This document shows, in pieces, positions 1-11,650 of a stretch of DNA of 64,000 nt (the stretch's first letter is position 1; every line of letters begins with the position of its first letter). The stretch covers positions 558,001-622,000 of the forward strand of contig NZ_SELQ01000001.1 of the NCBI RefSeq assembly GCF_004145405.1, in the 5' to 3' direction. Source of the stretch: Salipiger sp. IMCC34102 (GTDB taxonomy: Bacteria; Pseudomonadota; Alphaproteobacteria; Rhodobacterales; Rhodobacteraceae). The notes beneath the pieces are model-generated. The model was not told the DNA's origin. It saw only the letters and a program-made list of their open reading frames with translations, and did no database searches. The position numbers and the translations under genes were made by a program.

Positions 1-2
1 TC

Positions 3-374
3 GTCGTCTCGGAACTGCGCGAGGCCTGGCTTGCGCGGATGAAGACGCTGATCGCCGCGATCCAGTCGCCCGTCGTGCTGGCCTGGTTCACGATGGAGGA
101 TCTGGACGATACGCCTTGGCAGGACCGGCCCGCGGGACTTCATGCCAATCCGCTCTTCGTGACGGCGTCGATGGTCGACACGCTGCGCCCGTTGGTCCGC
201 GAGGTGGTCGATCTGCAACCCTCGCGCATGGCCATCGCCGCCGGCACCCGGGGCATGACCTTCACGCAACTGCAGCGCGCGGCGGCGGAGGAGATGCTGG
301 GCCCCGCCTGTCACGTCGAAGCCGCCGATCACCTGGCCGAGCGTCTGCGCCGGGTCGCGGATGTCGCGGCCTGA
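3..374 (+). CDS. DUF6473 family protein, C-terminal part (5' truncated by window)
   Basis: The reading frame is already open at the first base and ends with TGA, so only about the last 123 residues are present. The pattern E-L-R-x-A-W-L-x-R-M-K followed by a V-L-A-W-F strand and a late F-V-T-x-x-M block resembles the C-terminal half of DUF6473 proteins, which are common in Rhodobacterales and of unknown function. An internal ATG at 39 is unlikely to be the true start because the family similarity continues upstream of it. The neighbouring etfA gene is convergent. Family assignment is from memory of the pattern, not from a search. Confidence 0.7.
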   Translation, partial: VVSELREAWLARMKTLIAAIQSPVVLAWFTMEDLDDTPWQDRPAGLHANPLFVTASMVDTLRPLVREVVDLQPSRMAIAAGTRGMTFTQLQRAAAEEMLGPACHVEAADHLAERLRRVADVAA

Positions 375-401
375 CGCCCCCGCCCCGCGCCATGCGACAC
401 C

Positions 402-431
402 AAAAGGGCCGCCGCGGTGATGCGACGGCCC
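402..431 (-). terminator. Intrinsic terminator of etfBA
   Basis: Read on the minus strand, GGGCCGTCGC and GCGGCGGCCC form a 10-bp stem (with one G-T wobble) around a 6-nt loop, followed directly by TTTT. It lies 37 bp past the etfA stop, between the convergent DUF6473 and etfA genes. Confidence 0.8.
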
Positions 432-468
432 CGAGGCAAGGCGTGAATGAACGGGCGCACGGGCGCCG

Positions 469-1395
469 TTACAGCTTCTCGGTCAGTTCCGGGACCGCTT
501 CGAAGAGGTCCGCGACAAGGCCGTAGTCGGCGACCTGGAAGATCGGCGCTTCCTCGTCCTTGTTGATCGCGACGATGATCTTGCTGTCCTTCATGCCGGC
601 GAGGTGCTGGATCGCGCCGGAGATGCCGATGGCGACGTAAAGCTCGGGGGCGACGACCTTGCCGGTCTGGCCCACCTGCCAGTCGTTGGGCGCGTAGCCC
701 GAATCGACCGCCGCGCGGCTGGCGCCGACGGCGGCGCCCAGCTTGTCGGCCAGACGCTCGATCATCGCGAAGTCCTCTTCGGAGCCGATGCCGCGCCCGC
801 CCGAGACGACGGTGCCGGCGCTGGTGAGGTCGGGGCGGTCGGATTCGGCGACCTTGTCCTCGATCCATTCCGACAGGCCGGGGTTTCCGGCGGCGTCGAT
901 ATTCTCGACGTCAGCCGAGCCGGTCATCTCCGCCGCGTCGAAGGCGGCGGTCCGGATCGTCATGACCTTGGTCGCGTCCGACGACTTGACCGTCTGGATC
1001 GCGTTGCCTGCGTAGATCGGGCGTTCGAAGGTGTCGGCGTCCACGATGGCGGTGACCTCCGACAGGATCTGGCTGTCGAGCAGGGCCGCGACGCGGGGCA
1101 TCACGTTCTTGGCGTCCGTGGTGCCGGGGGCCGCGATGTGGCTGTAATCCCCCGCGAGCTTCACGATCAGGTCGGCGGTGGGTTCGGCCAGGCGATGACC
1201 CAGGGCCTCGTCCTCGGCGCAGAGCACTTTCGAGACGCCGTCGATCTTGGCGGCCTCGGCCGCGGCTTCGGCGGCGGAGGCGCCGGCGCAGAGCACGGTC
1301 ACGTCGCCCAACGATTTCACGGCGGCGACGGCCTTGCCGGTCGCGTCGACCGACAGCGCGCCGTCGGTCACTTCACCAATCAACAATACGGCCAT
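469..1395 (-). CDS. etfA: Electron transfer flavoprotein alpha subunit
   Basis: The 308-residue protein is the FAD-carrying subunit of the soluble electron carrier that passes electrons from acyl-CoA and other dehydrogenases to ETF:ubiquinone oxidoreductase. The C-terminal FAD domain is clear: S-G-G-R-G at about 198-202, QVGQTGK at 240-246 and GISGAIQH at 257-264. The ATG at 1395 is preferred over an in-frame GTG just before it because GGGAG sits 7 nt upstream. The stop of etfB and this ATG share one base (TGATG), so the two genes are translationally coupled and surely co-transcribed. Length is normal for the family. Confidence 0.96.
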   Translation of the reverse strand: MAVLLIGEVTDGALSVDATGKAVAAVKSLGDVTVLCAGASAAEAAAEAAKIDGVSKVLCAEDEALGHRLAEPTADLIVKLAGDYSHIAAPGTTDAKNVMPRVAALLDSQILSEVTAIVDADTFERPIYAGNAIQTVKSSDATKVMTIRTAAFDAAEMTGSADVENIDAAGNPGLSEWIEDKVAESDRPDLTSAGTVVSGGRGIGSEEDFAMIERLADKLGAAVGASRAAVDSGYAPNDWQVGQTGKVVAPELYVAIGISGAIQHLAGMKDSKIIVAINKDEEAPIFQVADYGLVADLFEAVPELTEKL

Positions 1396-2153
1396 CACGC
1401 GACTCCCTTTTCCTTGAGTTTCTCGACCAGCTCGTCCACCGAGCCGACCATGATCCCGGCCGACCGCTGCTCCGGCTCGGAGGTCTTCACGATGCTCAGG
1501 CGCGGGCTGACGTCGACGCCGTAGTCGGCGGGCGTCTTTTCATCGAGCGGCTTCTTCTTCGCCTTCATGATGTTGGGCAGCGAGGCGTAACGCGGCTCGT
1601 TCAGGCGCAGGTCGACGGTGACGATCGTGGGCATCTTGACCTTGATCGTCTGCAGGCCGCCGTCCACTTCGCGGGTGACCGTGGCGTGCTCGCCCTCGAT
1701 CCCCACTTCGGAGGCGAAGGTCGCCTGGGACCAGCCCAGCAGGGCCGCCAGCATCTGGCCGGTGGCGTTCATGTCGTTGTCGATCGCCTGCTTGCCGCAG
1801 ATCACGAGGTCGGGCTTTTCCTCGTCGACGATGGCCTTGAGGATCTTGGCGACGGCGAGCGGTTCGATGTCGGTGTGCACGTCATCGGCGGCCACGACGA
1901 GGATCGCGCGGTCGGCGCCCATGGCGAGCGCGGTGCGCAGGGTTTCCTGGCATTGCTTGACGCCGATGGAGACGGCGACGACTTCCTCGACCTTGCCCGC
2001 TTCGCGCAGGCGGATCGCCTCTTCGACGGCGATCTCGTCGAAGGGGTTCATCGACATTTTCACGTTGGCCAGATCGACACCCGATCCGTCCGCCTTCACA
2101 CGGACCTTCACGTTGTAATCGATGACGCGTTTGACCGGCACCAGTACCTTCAT
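1395..2153 (-). CDS. etfB: Electron transfer flavoprotein beta subunit
   Basis: The 252-residue protein is the AMP-binding partner of EtfA. It opens with [16 protein letters not shown], the standard N-terminus of the family, and carries the [11 protein letters not shown]-x-D-x-x-x-T-G nucleotide-binding segment in the middle, followed by the V-K-M-P-x-I-V-T-V-D strand. The frame is open 21 codons further upstream, but the start at 2153 matches the family and has GGGAG at SD distance. First gene of the etfB-etfA pair. Confidence 0.96.
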   Translation of the reverse strand: MKVLVPVKRVIDYNVKVRVKADGSGVDLANVKMSMNPFDEIAVEEAIRLREAGKVEEVVAVSIGVKQCQETLRTALAMGADRAILVVAADDVHTDIEPLAVAKILKAIVDEEKPDLVICGKQAIDNDMNATGQMLAALLGWSQATFASEVGIEGEHATVTREVDGGLQTIKVKMPTIVTVDLRLNEPRYASLPNIMKAKKKPLDEKTPADYGVDVSPRLSIVKTSEPEQRSAGIMVGSVDELVEKLKEKGVA

Positions 2154-2329
2154 CGCGCAAATCTCCCTTGGTTTCGTTGCTTGGGCGCAGGCATAGCAAC
2201 CGCCCGACCGTCGCAACAGTGCAAATTCGACGTGGTCCGCCCCGGCTACGTCACGTTTCCCGGGGCGAAGAGGGGGCCGAGGCCCCCGCCGCCACGCGGC
2301 CCCCCGAGGTCATCCGGCCAGATGACGCC

Positions 2330-2902
2330 CTAGCGATTCGCGCCGGGGACCCAGAGCACGTCCGCCCGGCCGTCGTCGTTGGCGATGCGGCTGGCCTGGA
2401 AGAACCAGTCGGACAGCCGGTTGAGATACTTGACCGCGGCGGGGTTCACGTCTTCGGCGGCGGCGAGTTCCACGCAAAGCCGCTCGGCCCGGCGGGTGAC
2501 GGTGCGGCTGAGATGCAGATGGGCGGCGAGCGCCGATCCACCGGGCAAGACGAAGCTGCGCAAGGGCTCGACCGCCTGCGTCATCGCGTCGATCTCCGTC
2601 TCGAGCCGGGTCACCTGGGCGTCGGTCATGCGCAGGGGCGGATACTCTGCCTCCGCGTCTTTCGCCATGTCGGGGCGGCACAGGTCCGCGCCGAGGTCGA
2701 AGAGGTCGTTCTGGATCCGGGCAAGCTGGTCGGCGGCGTCGCCTGTCGCGTGCAGGCGGGCGAGGCCCACGGTCGCGTTGACCTCGTCCACGGTGCCGTA
2801 GGCATTCACCCGGTCGGCGTATTTCTTCACGCGCGCGCCGTTGCCGAGTGCCGTTTCGCCGGTGTCGCCGGTTTTGGTGTAGATCTTGTTGAGCACGACC
2901 AT
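2330..2902 (-). CDS. Cob(I)yrinic acid a,c-diamide adenosyltransferase, PduO type
   Basis: The 190-residue protein transfers the 5'-deoxyadenosyl group of ATP to cob(I)alamin, making coenzyme B12. The ATP-binding N-terminus Y-T-K-T-G-D-T-G-E-T lies at residues 8-17, followed by R-V-x-A-Y-G-T-V-D-E-V-N-A, and the C-terminal active-site helix R-R-A-E-R and N-R-L-S-D-W-x-F are intact. It follows the small twin-TM gene by only 3 bp and is probably translated from the same transcript. Length and motifs are typical of PduO-type enzymes rather than CobA/BtuR. Confidence 0.94.
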   Translation of the reverse strand: MVVLNKIYTKTGDTGETALGNGARVKKYADRVNAYGTVDEVNATVGLARLHATGDAADQLARIQNDLFDLGADLCRPDMAKDAEAEYPPLRMTDAQVTRLETEIDAMTQAVEPLRSFVLPGGSALAAHLHLSRTVTRRAERLCVELAAAEDVNPAAVKYLNRLSDWFFQASRIANDDGRADVLWVPGANR

Positions 2903-2905
2903 GGG

Positions 2906-3109
2906 TCAGGAGCCTCCGCGCAGGAAAACGAACAGAAGGATGAGCAGGACGGCCACGAATTGCAGGCCGATGCGCCAGCGCATGATCTTGTTGGCGTTGC
3001 GGCGGTTGAAGTCGCCCCCCTTGCCGAAGCTGCCGATGCCGAGAATGAGCACGCCCAGCACGATCAGGCAGGCGAGGGCGGCGAGGATGAAGAGCGGGTC
3101 GTTGATCAT
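2906..3109 (-). CDS. Twin transmembrane helix small protein (HIG1-like)
   Basis: A 67-residue protein made of two hydrophobic helices (about 5-26 and 49-65) separated by a short basic linker with N-R-R-N-A-N-K-I-M-R-W-R. This two-helix layout and its place directly before a PduO-type adenosyltransferase are familiar in Rhodobacterales, where it is annotated as a twin-TM or HIG1-domain protein. Its role is unknown; mitochondrial HIG1 relatives associate with respiratory complexes. The start at 3109 was chosen because upstream codons have no coding character and the preceding SDR gene ends at 3168. Confidence 0.8.
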   Translation of the reverse strand: MINDPLFILAALACLIVLGVLILGIGSFGKGGDFNRRNANKIMRWRIGLQFVAVLLILLFVFLRGGS

Positions 3110-3167
3110 GGCGTGTCCTGCTGGTTCGACTGGCACATAGGGGCGCGCGGCGCGAAGGCCAGCGGGA

Positions 3168-3989
3168 TCAACCGCGTCGCAACACCACATCCAGGGCCCG
3201 CGTCGGCAGAAGCCGTCGCAGGGTGCCCGCGAAACGGGTCGGCGTCGTGACGTAGTAGCGCGCCCGGGGCCGGGGGTGTTCGAGCGCGTGGCGCAGCTTC
3301 TGCGTCACCGCGCCGGGCGGAAGTTGAAACCGGTCGCCGCCGCCTTCGTAGAGCCGGGTCTTCAGGCTTTCGTATTGTTCGGCGCGGGCGGAGCCTTCGG
3401 TGTCGATCCAGCGCTCGAAGTGGGGGATCGCGTTCTCGCGGATGCGCGAGGCGATGGGGCCGGGTTCGATCAGGATCACCTTGATCCCGGTGTCCGCCAT
3501 TTCCATCCGCAACACGTCGGTCAGACCTTCCAGCGCGAACTTCGTGGCGACATAGGCGCCGCGCCACTTGATGCCCACCAGCCCCAGCACCGAGGAGCAG
3601 TTCACGATGCGCCCCTGCCCCTGCGCCCGCATCACCGGGATCACGCGGCGGGTCAGGTCGTGCACCCCGAAGAGGTTGGTCTGGAAGATCGATTCCAGAG
3701 CGCCGCGGGGCAGATCCTCGACAGCCCCCGGGCAGGCGAAGGCGCCGTTGTTGTAGAGCGCGTCCAACGTGCCGCCGGTGGCCGCCAGTATCTCGGACAG
3801 GCCCCGCTCGATGCTGCCTTCGTCGGCGTAGTCGATCCGGGGGGCGTCGAATCCTTCCGCCCGCAGGCGGTCGCAGTCGACCTGTTGGCGGCAGGAGGCG
3901 AAGACGCGCCAGCCGGCGGCGCGCAGCCCGTGGGCCGCGTCAAGACCGATGCCCGACGAACAGCCGGTGATGAGGATGCTCTTGCTCAT
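3168..3989 (-). CDS. SDR family NAD(P)-dependent oxidoreductase
   Basis: A 273-residue short-chain dehydrogenase/reductase. The cofactor motif TGCSSGIG is at residues 8-15, NNGA at 80-83 replaces the usual NNAG, the catalytic serine is in CSS at 131-133, and the active-site pair is Tyr146/Lys150 in YVATK. The extra C-terminal stretch after residue 200 and the overall pattern resemble the 'classical' SDRs close to 17-beta-hydroxysteroid dehydrogenases, but the substrate cannot be read from the sequence. Upstream of a two-gene minus-strand group; 58 bp separate its stop from the next start. Confidence 0.9.
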   Translation of the reverse strand: MSKSILITGCSSGIGLDAAHGLRAAGWRVFASCRQQVDCDRLRAEGFDAPRIDYADEGSIERGLSEILAATGGTLDALYNNGAFACPGAVEDLPRGALESIFQTNLFGVHDLTRRVIPVMRAQGQGRIVNCSSVLGLVGIKWRGAYVATKFALEGLTDVLRMEMADTGIKVILIEPGPIASRIRENAIPHFERWIDTEGSARAEQYESLKTRLYEGGGDRFQLPPGAVTQKLRHALEHPRPRARYYVTTPTRFAGTLRRLLPTRALDVVLRRG

Positions 3990-4030
3990 GGCGGGTGACT
4001 GCCCGAGGGGCCGGGCGGACGCAAGCGCGC

Positions 4031-4621
4031 TCAGCCTTCGGTCAGCAGGCGTTCCGCCATCCAGCCGGTCATGCCGGTGCCGGGGATGAAGACGCGGACC
4101 CAGCCGGTGCCGTCAGAGGCCGTGATCTCGGCCTGGGTGCCCTGCGGCAGCGTGTCGATCACGTTGAAATCGGTGCCGGGCCCGTCGCGCATGTTCACCG
4201 CGCGGGCCGAGACCTCGCGGATCGGGTTGGCGGTGAGCGCGGTATCATCCGCACCCGAGAGGGAGGCGAAGACGGGCTCTTCGGTGGTGATGATATCGGT
4301 GGAACTGCCCGCGGTACGCGGGGCCATCGCCGGCGCCTGCTCCGCGGGCTGGGCCGTAGCTTCGGTCAGCACGGCGGTCTCGGGCCCGGTGTCGGTTTCG
4401 GTCGCGGGGGCGGGCTGGTCGAGGGGCGCGGTGTCGGCGCGGGCGAGGACGGCCCTATCCTGCGGCACGGCGGGGGATGCGTCGGTCTGCACCGGTGCCT
4501 GGTCCACCTGCGCGGGGGCGGCGGAGGCCACACGCTCTTCCGGCACGAAATCCGCGCCGCCCGACATGACGTAGAAGGCCCAGCCCAGGATCGCGAAGGT
4601 CCCGATCATGAATTTGTACAT
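4031..4621 (-). CDS. Membrane-anchored SH3 domain protein
   Basis: A 196-residue protein with an N-terminal hydrophobic helix (about 4-18), a long Ala/Pro/Glu/Thr-rich linker of low complexity, and a bacterial SH3 (SH3b) domain in the last 65 residues with the typical V-N-M-R-x-G-P-G-T-D-F and G-W-V-R-V-F pattern. SH3b domains usually bind cell-wall or cell-surface ligands, so an envelope role on the periplasmic side is inferred. The start at 4621 has GGGGA upstream; an ATG 36 bp earlier would add residues without the hydrophobic start. Monocistronic and divergent from parC. Confidence 0.8.
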   Translation of the reverse strand: MYKFMIGTFAILGWAFYVMSGGADFVPEERVASAAPAQVDQAPVQTDASPAVPQDRAVLARADTAPLDQPAPATETDTGPETAVLTEATAQPAEQAPAMAPRTAGSSTDIITTEEPVFASLSGADDTALTANPIREVSARAVNMRDGPGTDFNVIDTLPQGTQAEITASDGTGWVRVFIPGTGMTGWMAERLLTEG

Positions 4622-4722
4622 TGGTATCCCCGAAGCGATGGCAGTCGCATGGCTCAACCTTGTAACGCCTCGCGGGTTCCCGGTCAGTTGATTTCGACCC
4701 CCCGCCCCGGTCTTGCGTGTCC

Positions 4723-4751
4723 TTTACGCAACCGGGCCGCTTCGCTAGATG
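4723..4751 (+). promoter_or_regulatory. Promoter of parC, probably giving a leaderless mRNA
   Basis: TTTACG, a 17-bp spacer and TAGATG (4746-4751) lie so that the -10 box ends exactly 6 nt before the ATG at 4758. Transcription would begin at or next to the start codon. There is no Shine-Dalgarno sequence in front of that ATG. Confidence 0.45.
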
Positions 4752-4757
4752 ATCCCC

Positions 4758-7100
<2,343 letters not shown>

Positions 7101-7134
7101 GGCAAGTCTTCTTCACGCGATGCGCCTGAAACGA

Positions 7135-7164
7135 AAGGGGCCGGCCCGTGAAGGCCGGCCCCTT
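7135..7164. terminator. Bidirectional terminator between parC and phoX
   Basis: AAGGGGCCGGCC and GGCCGGCCCCTT form a perfect 12-bp stem around a 6-nt loop. It lies 34 bp after parC and 50 bp before the end of the convergent phoX gene and has short T/A flanks, so it can serve both. Confidence 0.75.
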
Positions 7165-7214
7165 GGCCTGTCCGATCCGGGGGGAGGTCGGACAGGCCTG
7201 TCTTGACCCGAAGG

Positions 7215-9161
7215 TCAGCCCACGGCGTTGCCGTCGTTGCGCTTGACCGTGACGATGGCCGAGCGCGGCAGCGCGTCTTCACCGTCGGGGAAGGGGGCTG
7301 CGGGGTGCTGGATGCCCACGAACATCGTCCGGCGGTCCGACGACCAGGTCAGGCCCGTTACCTCGGACCCGTTGGGGCCGGTGAGGAAGCGGCGGATCTC
7401 TCCGGTTTCGGGGTCGCCCGCGAGCATCTGGTTGTTGCCCATGCCCTCGAAGTCGCCCTCGTTGCTGTCGTCGCCGTCGGTCTGGATCCAGATCAGGCCG
7501 GTGGTGTCGATCTGCATCCCGTCGGGCGAGTTGAACAGGTTGCCCGCGTTGATGTTGTCGGTCCCGGCGTAGGGCCCGTCGGAGTGCACGTTCGGGTTGC
7601 CCGCCATGACGTAGAGGTCCCACTCGAAGTCGACCGCGCCGTGGTCGCCGTTCTCGGGGCGCCAGCGGACGATCTGGCCGTAGTCGTTGGTCTCGCGCGG
7701 GTTGGGCGCGTTGACCTCCATCACGTCGCCGCCGGCGTTGGTCAGCACTTCGCCGTCGTCGTTGGTCGCACCGCGCCGCGAGTTGTTGGTCAGGCAGCAG
7801 TAGGCTTCCGCGGCGGTCGGGTTGACGGCGATCCACTCGGGGCGGTCCATCGTCGTGGCGCCCACGGCGGAGCCTGCCATGCGGGTGAAGATCGCGATCT
7901 CGGCGGCTTCCATGCCGGTGGCCTCGGGCGTCAGGGCGACCCATTCACCGGTCTGGTTGTCGCTGAAGGTCGCGACGTAGAGCTGGCCTTCGTTCAGCAG
8001 TGTCGAGGTGTCGCCGCCTTCTTCGTAGACGTCACGGCTGACCCACTTGTACATGAACTCGCCGCGCTCGTCGTCGCCCATGTAGACGACCAGGCGGTTG
8101 TCGTTGGCCAGCGCGTAAGCCGCGTTCTCGTGCTTGAAGCGGCCCAGGGCGGTGTGCTTCACGGGCGTCGAGGCGGCATCCGAGGGGTCGATCTCGACGA
8201 TCCAGCCGGCGCGGTGCGGCTCGTTGGGGTTCTCGGTCACGTCGAAGCGCGTGTCGTAGAGGTGGTAGTTGTAGCCGTTGCCCTCTGCCGCGATGCCGTA
8301 GCGCGCGTAGCCTGCCGCGACGGCCTCGTCGGTCGGCATCTCGCCGGTGGCGCCGAAGTAGCCGTTGAAGTTTTCCTCGCAGGTCAGGTAGGTGCCCCAG
8401 GGCGTCCGGCCCGAACCGCAGTTGTTGAAGGTGCCCAGCGATTCCATGCCGGTCGGATCGGCGGCAGTCTGCAGCAGCGCGTGACCCGCGGCGGGACCGT
8501 CAAGGGACATCGGCGTGTTGTGGGTGATGCGGCGGTTCAGCGGGCTGTCGATCACGACGGACCAGCCGTTCTCGCCTTCTTCCAGTTCCATGACCGTCAC
8601 GCCCTGCAGGTTCTGCAGCAGGAGCACGTCCTCGGCGGTGCCGGGGGCGGGGTCGCTGTCCTGCTCGCCCACGTTGTTGGCGGGGCGGCCGGCGAGGTTG
8701 ATCTCGTTGTTGGTGTATTCGGAGTTCACCACCAGCACTTCACGGCCGTCGATGTCAAACAGCTCCATCCCGTCGGTGTTCTCGCCGAAGACCCGGTCGG
8801 AGCCTTCCAACGGCACGCCGGTCTGGGAATCGAACTCGGGCGCGTCGGAGAACAGCGGATCGCCCCAGCGCACCAGCGTCTGCCAGTTGTAGCCCTCGGG
8901 GACGTGGATCGTGCCGTCGGTCTGGGCCGCGATCTGCTCGAACGGGAAGCGGGTAGCACCCTGCGCCATCGCCGTGCTGCCCTTCAGGGCGGCGGTGCCC
9001 ATGACGGCCGCGCCAGACCCGAAGGCCAGCACGCCGCCCAGGAAACCACGGCGCGAGATCGCGCGCTCGACCACGCGGTCGAAGTCCTGCGTCTTGGCGC
9101 GGGGGAAGCGTGCCTCGTCCCAGTCGTCGAAGCTGAGGCCGGTATTGATGTCGTCTTTCAT
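7215..9161 (-). CDS. phoX: PhoX family phosphatase, Tat-exported
   Basis: A 648-residue protein of the PhoX/DUF839 group, calcium- and iron-dependent alkaline phosphatases that release phosphate from organic esters in the periplasm. The N-terminus has a twin-arginine motif S-R-R-G-F-L-G-G (Arg37-Arg38), a hydrophobic stretch and a likely cleavage site after A-M-A near residue 66. The family blocks Y-N-W-Q-T-L-V-R-W-G-D-P, N-N-C-G-x-G-x-T-P-W-G-T-Y-L-T-C-E-E-N and E-H/R-F-K-H-E-N are present. The start is the ATG at 9161, behind a GAGAG element. A Pho-box-like direct repeat lies about 74 bp upstream. Related DUF839 proteins exist whose activity is untested, so phosphatase activity is inferred. 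Confidence 0.88.
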   Translation of the reverse strand: MKDDINTGLSFDDWDEARFPRAKTQDFDRVVERAISRRGFLGGVLAFGSGAAVMGTAALKGSTAMAQGATRFPFEQIAAQTDGTIHVPEGYNWQTLVRWGDPLFSDAPEFDSQTGVPLEGSDRVFGENTDGMELFDIDGREVLVVNSEYTNNEINLAGRPANNVGEQDSDPAPGTAEDVLLLQNLQGVTVMELEEGENGWSVVIDSPLNRRITHNTPMSLDGPAAGHALLQTAADPTGMESLGTFNNCGSGRTPWGTYLTCEENFNGYFGATGEMPTDEAVAAGYARYGIAAEGNGYNYHLYDTRFDVTENPNEPHRAGWIVEIDPSDAASTPVKHTALGRFKHENAAYALANDNRLVVYMGDDERGEFMYKWVSRDVYEEGGDTSTLLNEGQLYVATFSDNQTGEWVALTPEATGMEAAEIAIFTRMAGSAVGATTMDRPEWIAVNPTAAEAYCCLTNNSRRGATNDDGEVLTNAGGDVMEVNAPNPRETNDYGQIVRWRPENGDHGAVDFEWDLYVMAGNPNVHSDGPYAGTDNINAGNLFNSPDGMQIDTTGLIWIQTDGDDSNEGDFEGMGNNQMLAGDPETGEIRRFLTGPNGSEVTGLTWSSDRRTMFVGIQHPAAPFPDGEDALPRSAIVTVKRNDGNAVG

Positions 9162-9234
9162 GTCTCTCACCCTGCTTGGATTGCATCCGCGGCAGGTCAT
9201 GGCCCGCCGTCGCGGCACGCCTTAAGCGCGCAAC

Positions 9235-9252
9235 ATCACGGCTGCATGACGG
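9235..9252 (-). promoter_or_regulatory. Pho-box-like site upstream of phoX
   Basis: On the minus strand CCGTCAT, four bases, CCGTGAT form a direct repeat with the 7-4-7 spacing of the PhoB box; 11 of 14 repeat positions agree with CTGTCAT/CTGTCAT. A TAAGGC hexamer follows about 10 nt downstream, where the -10 box of a PhoB-activated promoter is expected. Confidence 0.5.
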
Positions 9253-9352
9253 TGCGGCAGAATTCGCGCCGTGGGCGCGGGCGCGCCGCGATCCCGGGGC
9301 GTCGGGCAGCGTTTGCGCGCGCGCGCGGACCCCGGGGCCGCGAAGGAGACGC

Positions 9353-9381
9353 TTGATTTCCCGCACGATCCACAATACATC
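9353..9381 (+). promoter_or_regulatory. Probable promoter of the first tuf gene
   Basis: TTGATT (9353-9358), 17-bp spacer, TACATC (9376-9381). The spacing is ideal and the -10 matches moderately. It would give a 5' leader of about 50 nt. Confidence 0.45.
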
Positions 9382-9438
9382 GCCCGCGATGTCAAAATCG
9401 GGTCTGATCAGGCCCCGCAAACCAAAGGGTGGCCCGCC

Positions 9439-10614
<1,176 letters not shown>

Positions 10615-10696
10615 GGGGCGGCTTCGGCAAGACCGAACCGCCACCGGTGGGCAAACGCGGTTCGACCGAACCGCCGGCCCACGCGGGAGAGAACAG

Positions 10697-10728
10697 AAAG
10701 GCCGTCGCAGACATGCGGCGGCCTTTTT
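10697..10728 (+). terminator. Intrinsic terminator after first tuf
   Basis: AAAGGCCGTCGCA and TGCGGCGGCCTTT form a 13-bp stem (one G-T wobble) around GACA, followed by further T residues. The same hairpin follows the second tuf at 34970. Confidence 0.9.
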
Positions 10729-10938
10729 CCTGCGACGGTGCGAAGCGTGCCCGATGACCTGCAGCGTCACGGACGCGCGGTCCGTCCCGACATCTCTCAA
10801 CCCGCGTCGGACCGGCACGGAGAACGCGCCTGCCTTGCGCCTGCGAGGTCATCTGGTAGGGTTGCCGCGAACCCGATGGAGGCTGACATGGACCAGAATC
10901 GCTTCACCCGCTGACCTGATTTCAGACCGGAGCTTTCC

Positions 10939-11591
10939 ATGCCTGCCACGACTTTCCCGCGCCCGACACGCGCCATCCCATCGTCCTGCCCGACGGCAGC
11001 CCGCATCCCGGGTCCGTCTTCCTTGCCCCCGCGCTCGACCATCCGCGCATCGAGGCGGGCGCCTACAGCTACGCCAGCGCGCATCACCCGCCGGAAGATT
11101 GGGGCGCGCGGCTGGCGCCCTACCTCTATCCCTTCTCTCCGGAGCGCCTGGTCATCGGGCGTTTCTGCCAGATCGCGGATGGTGTCACCTTCATCACCGC
11201 CTCGGCCAACCACCGCCATGACGGGATCTCGAGCTTTCCCTTCGCGATCTTCGGCGGCCCGCGCGAGGATCGGGCGTCGATGCCCGGTCCGGGTGCGGAC
11301 ACGGTCGTGGGGCACGACGTCTGGCTGGGGCAGGGGGCCACGGTGCTGCCCGGGGCGCGGATCGGCACCGGTGTGATCGTCGGTGCCCGTGCCGTGGTGG
11401 GCGGCGAGGTGCCAGACTACGCGATCGTCGCGGGCAACCCGGCCCGCGTCGTGCGCATGCGCTTTGCCCCGGATGTCATCGCGGAGCTTCTGGAGCTGGC
11501 GTGGTGGGACTGGCCCATCGATCGCATCCTGGCCGCCGAGGACGCGATCTGCGGCGGGGATATCGCAGCCCTGCGCGCCGCAAGGCCCTGA
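10939..11591 (+). pseudogene. CatB-related O-acetyltransferase with apparent N-terminal frameshift
   Basis: The frame that is open from 10920 to 11591 encodes a left-handed beta-helix (hexapeptide) acetyltransferase: P-D-T-R-H-P-I-V-L-P-D-G near the start, then R-F-C-Q-I-A-D-G-V-x-F-I, a catalytic-type histidine in S-A-N-H, and V-V-G-H-D-V-W-L-G-Q-G-A-T-V-L-P-G. That frame has no ATG, GTG or TTG before 11280, which is in the middle of the domain. An ATG at 10939 with CGGAG 6 nt upstream lies in another frame, and a single missing base in the C-run at 10956-10958 would join MPATTFP to APDTRHP. So either the gene is broken by a 1-bp deletion or the sequence has an error. Such enzymes acetylate sugars or antibiotics; substrate unknown. 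Confidence 0.65.
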
Positions 11592-11598
11592 CACGAAA

Positions 11599-11628
11599 AA
11601 GGGCCGCACGCGCAGGCGTGCGGCCCTT
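11599..11628 (-). terminator. Terminator between acetyltransferase and DUF892 genes
   Basis: AAGGGCCGCACGC and GCGTGCGGCCCTT form a perfect 13-bp stem around a 4-nt loop. An A-run at 11596-11600 becomes a T-run on the minus strand, so it suits the end of the DUF892 gene best, and could also stop the convergent transcript. Confidence 0.8.
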
Positions 11629-11650
11629 CGATTTCCCGGGTTCTACCGGA

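Noticed and set aside
2272-2287. GGGGGC/GCCCCC hairpin after the adenosyltransferase as a terminator
   Set aside because: The stem is only 6 bp of pure G/C and the minus-strand tail is CTCTTCG, too weak a T-run to support it.
9314-9327. Alternating GC run before tuf as a Z-DNA or regulatory element
   Set aside because: Only 14 bp in a very GC-rich context; no other evidence.
9271-9438. N-terminal extension of the first tuf by 56 codons
   Set aside because: The second tuf begins at the equivalent of 9439, and the extension is Arg/Gly/Pro-rich non-coding sequence that contains the promoter.
10939-11376. Plus-strand frame 10939-11376 as a gene of its own
   Set aside because: Ser/Arg/Pro-rich translation with no domain; it is the shifted frame of the acetyltransferase.
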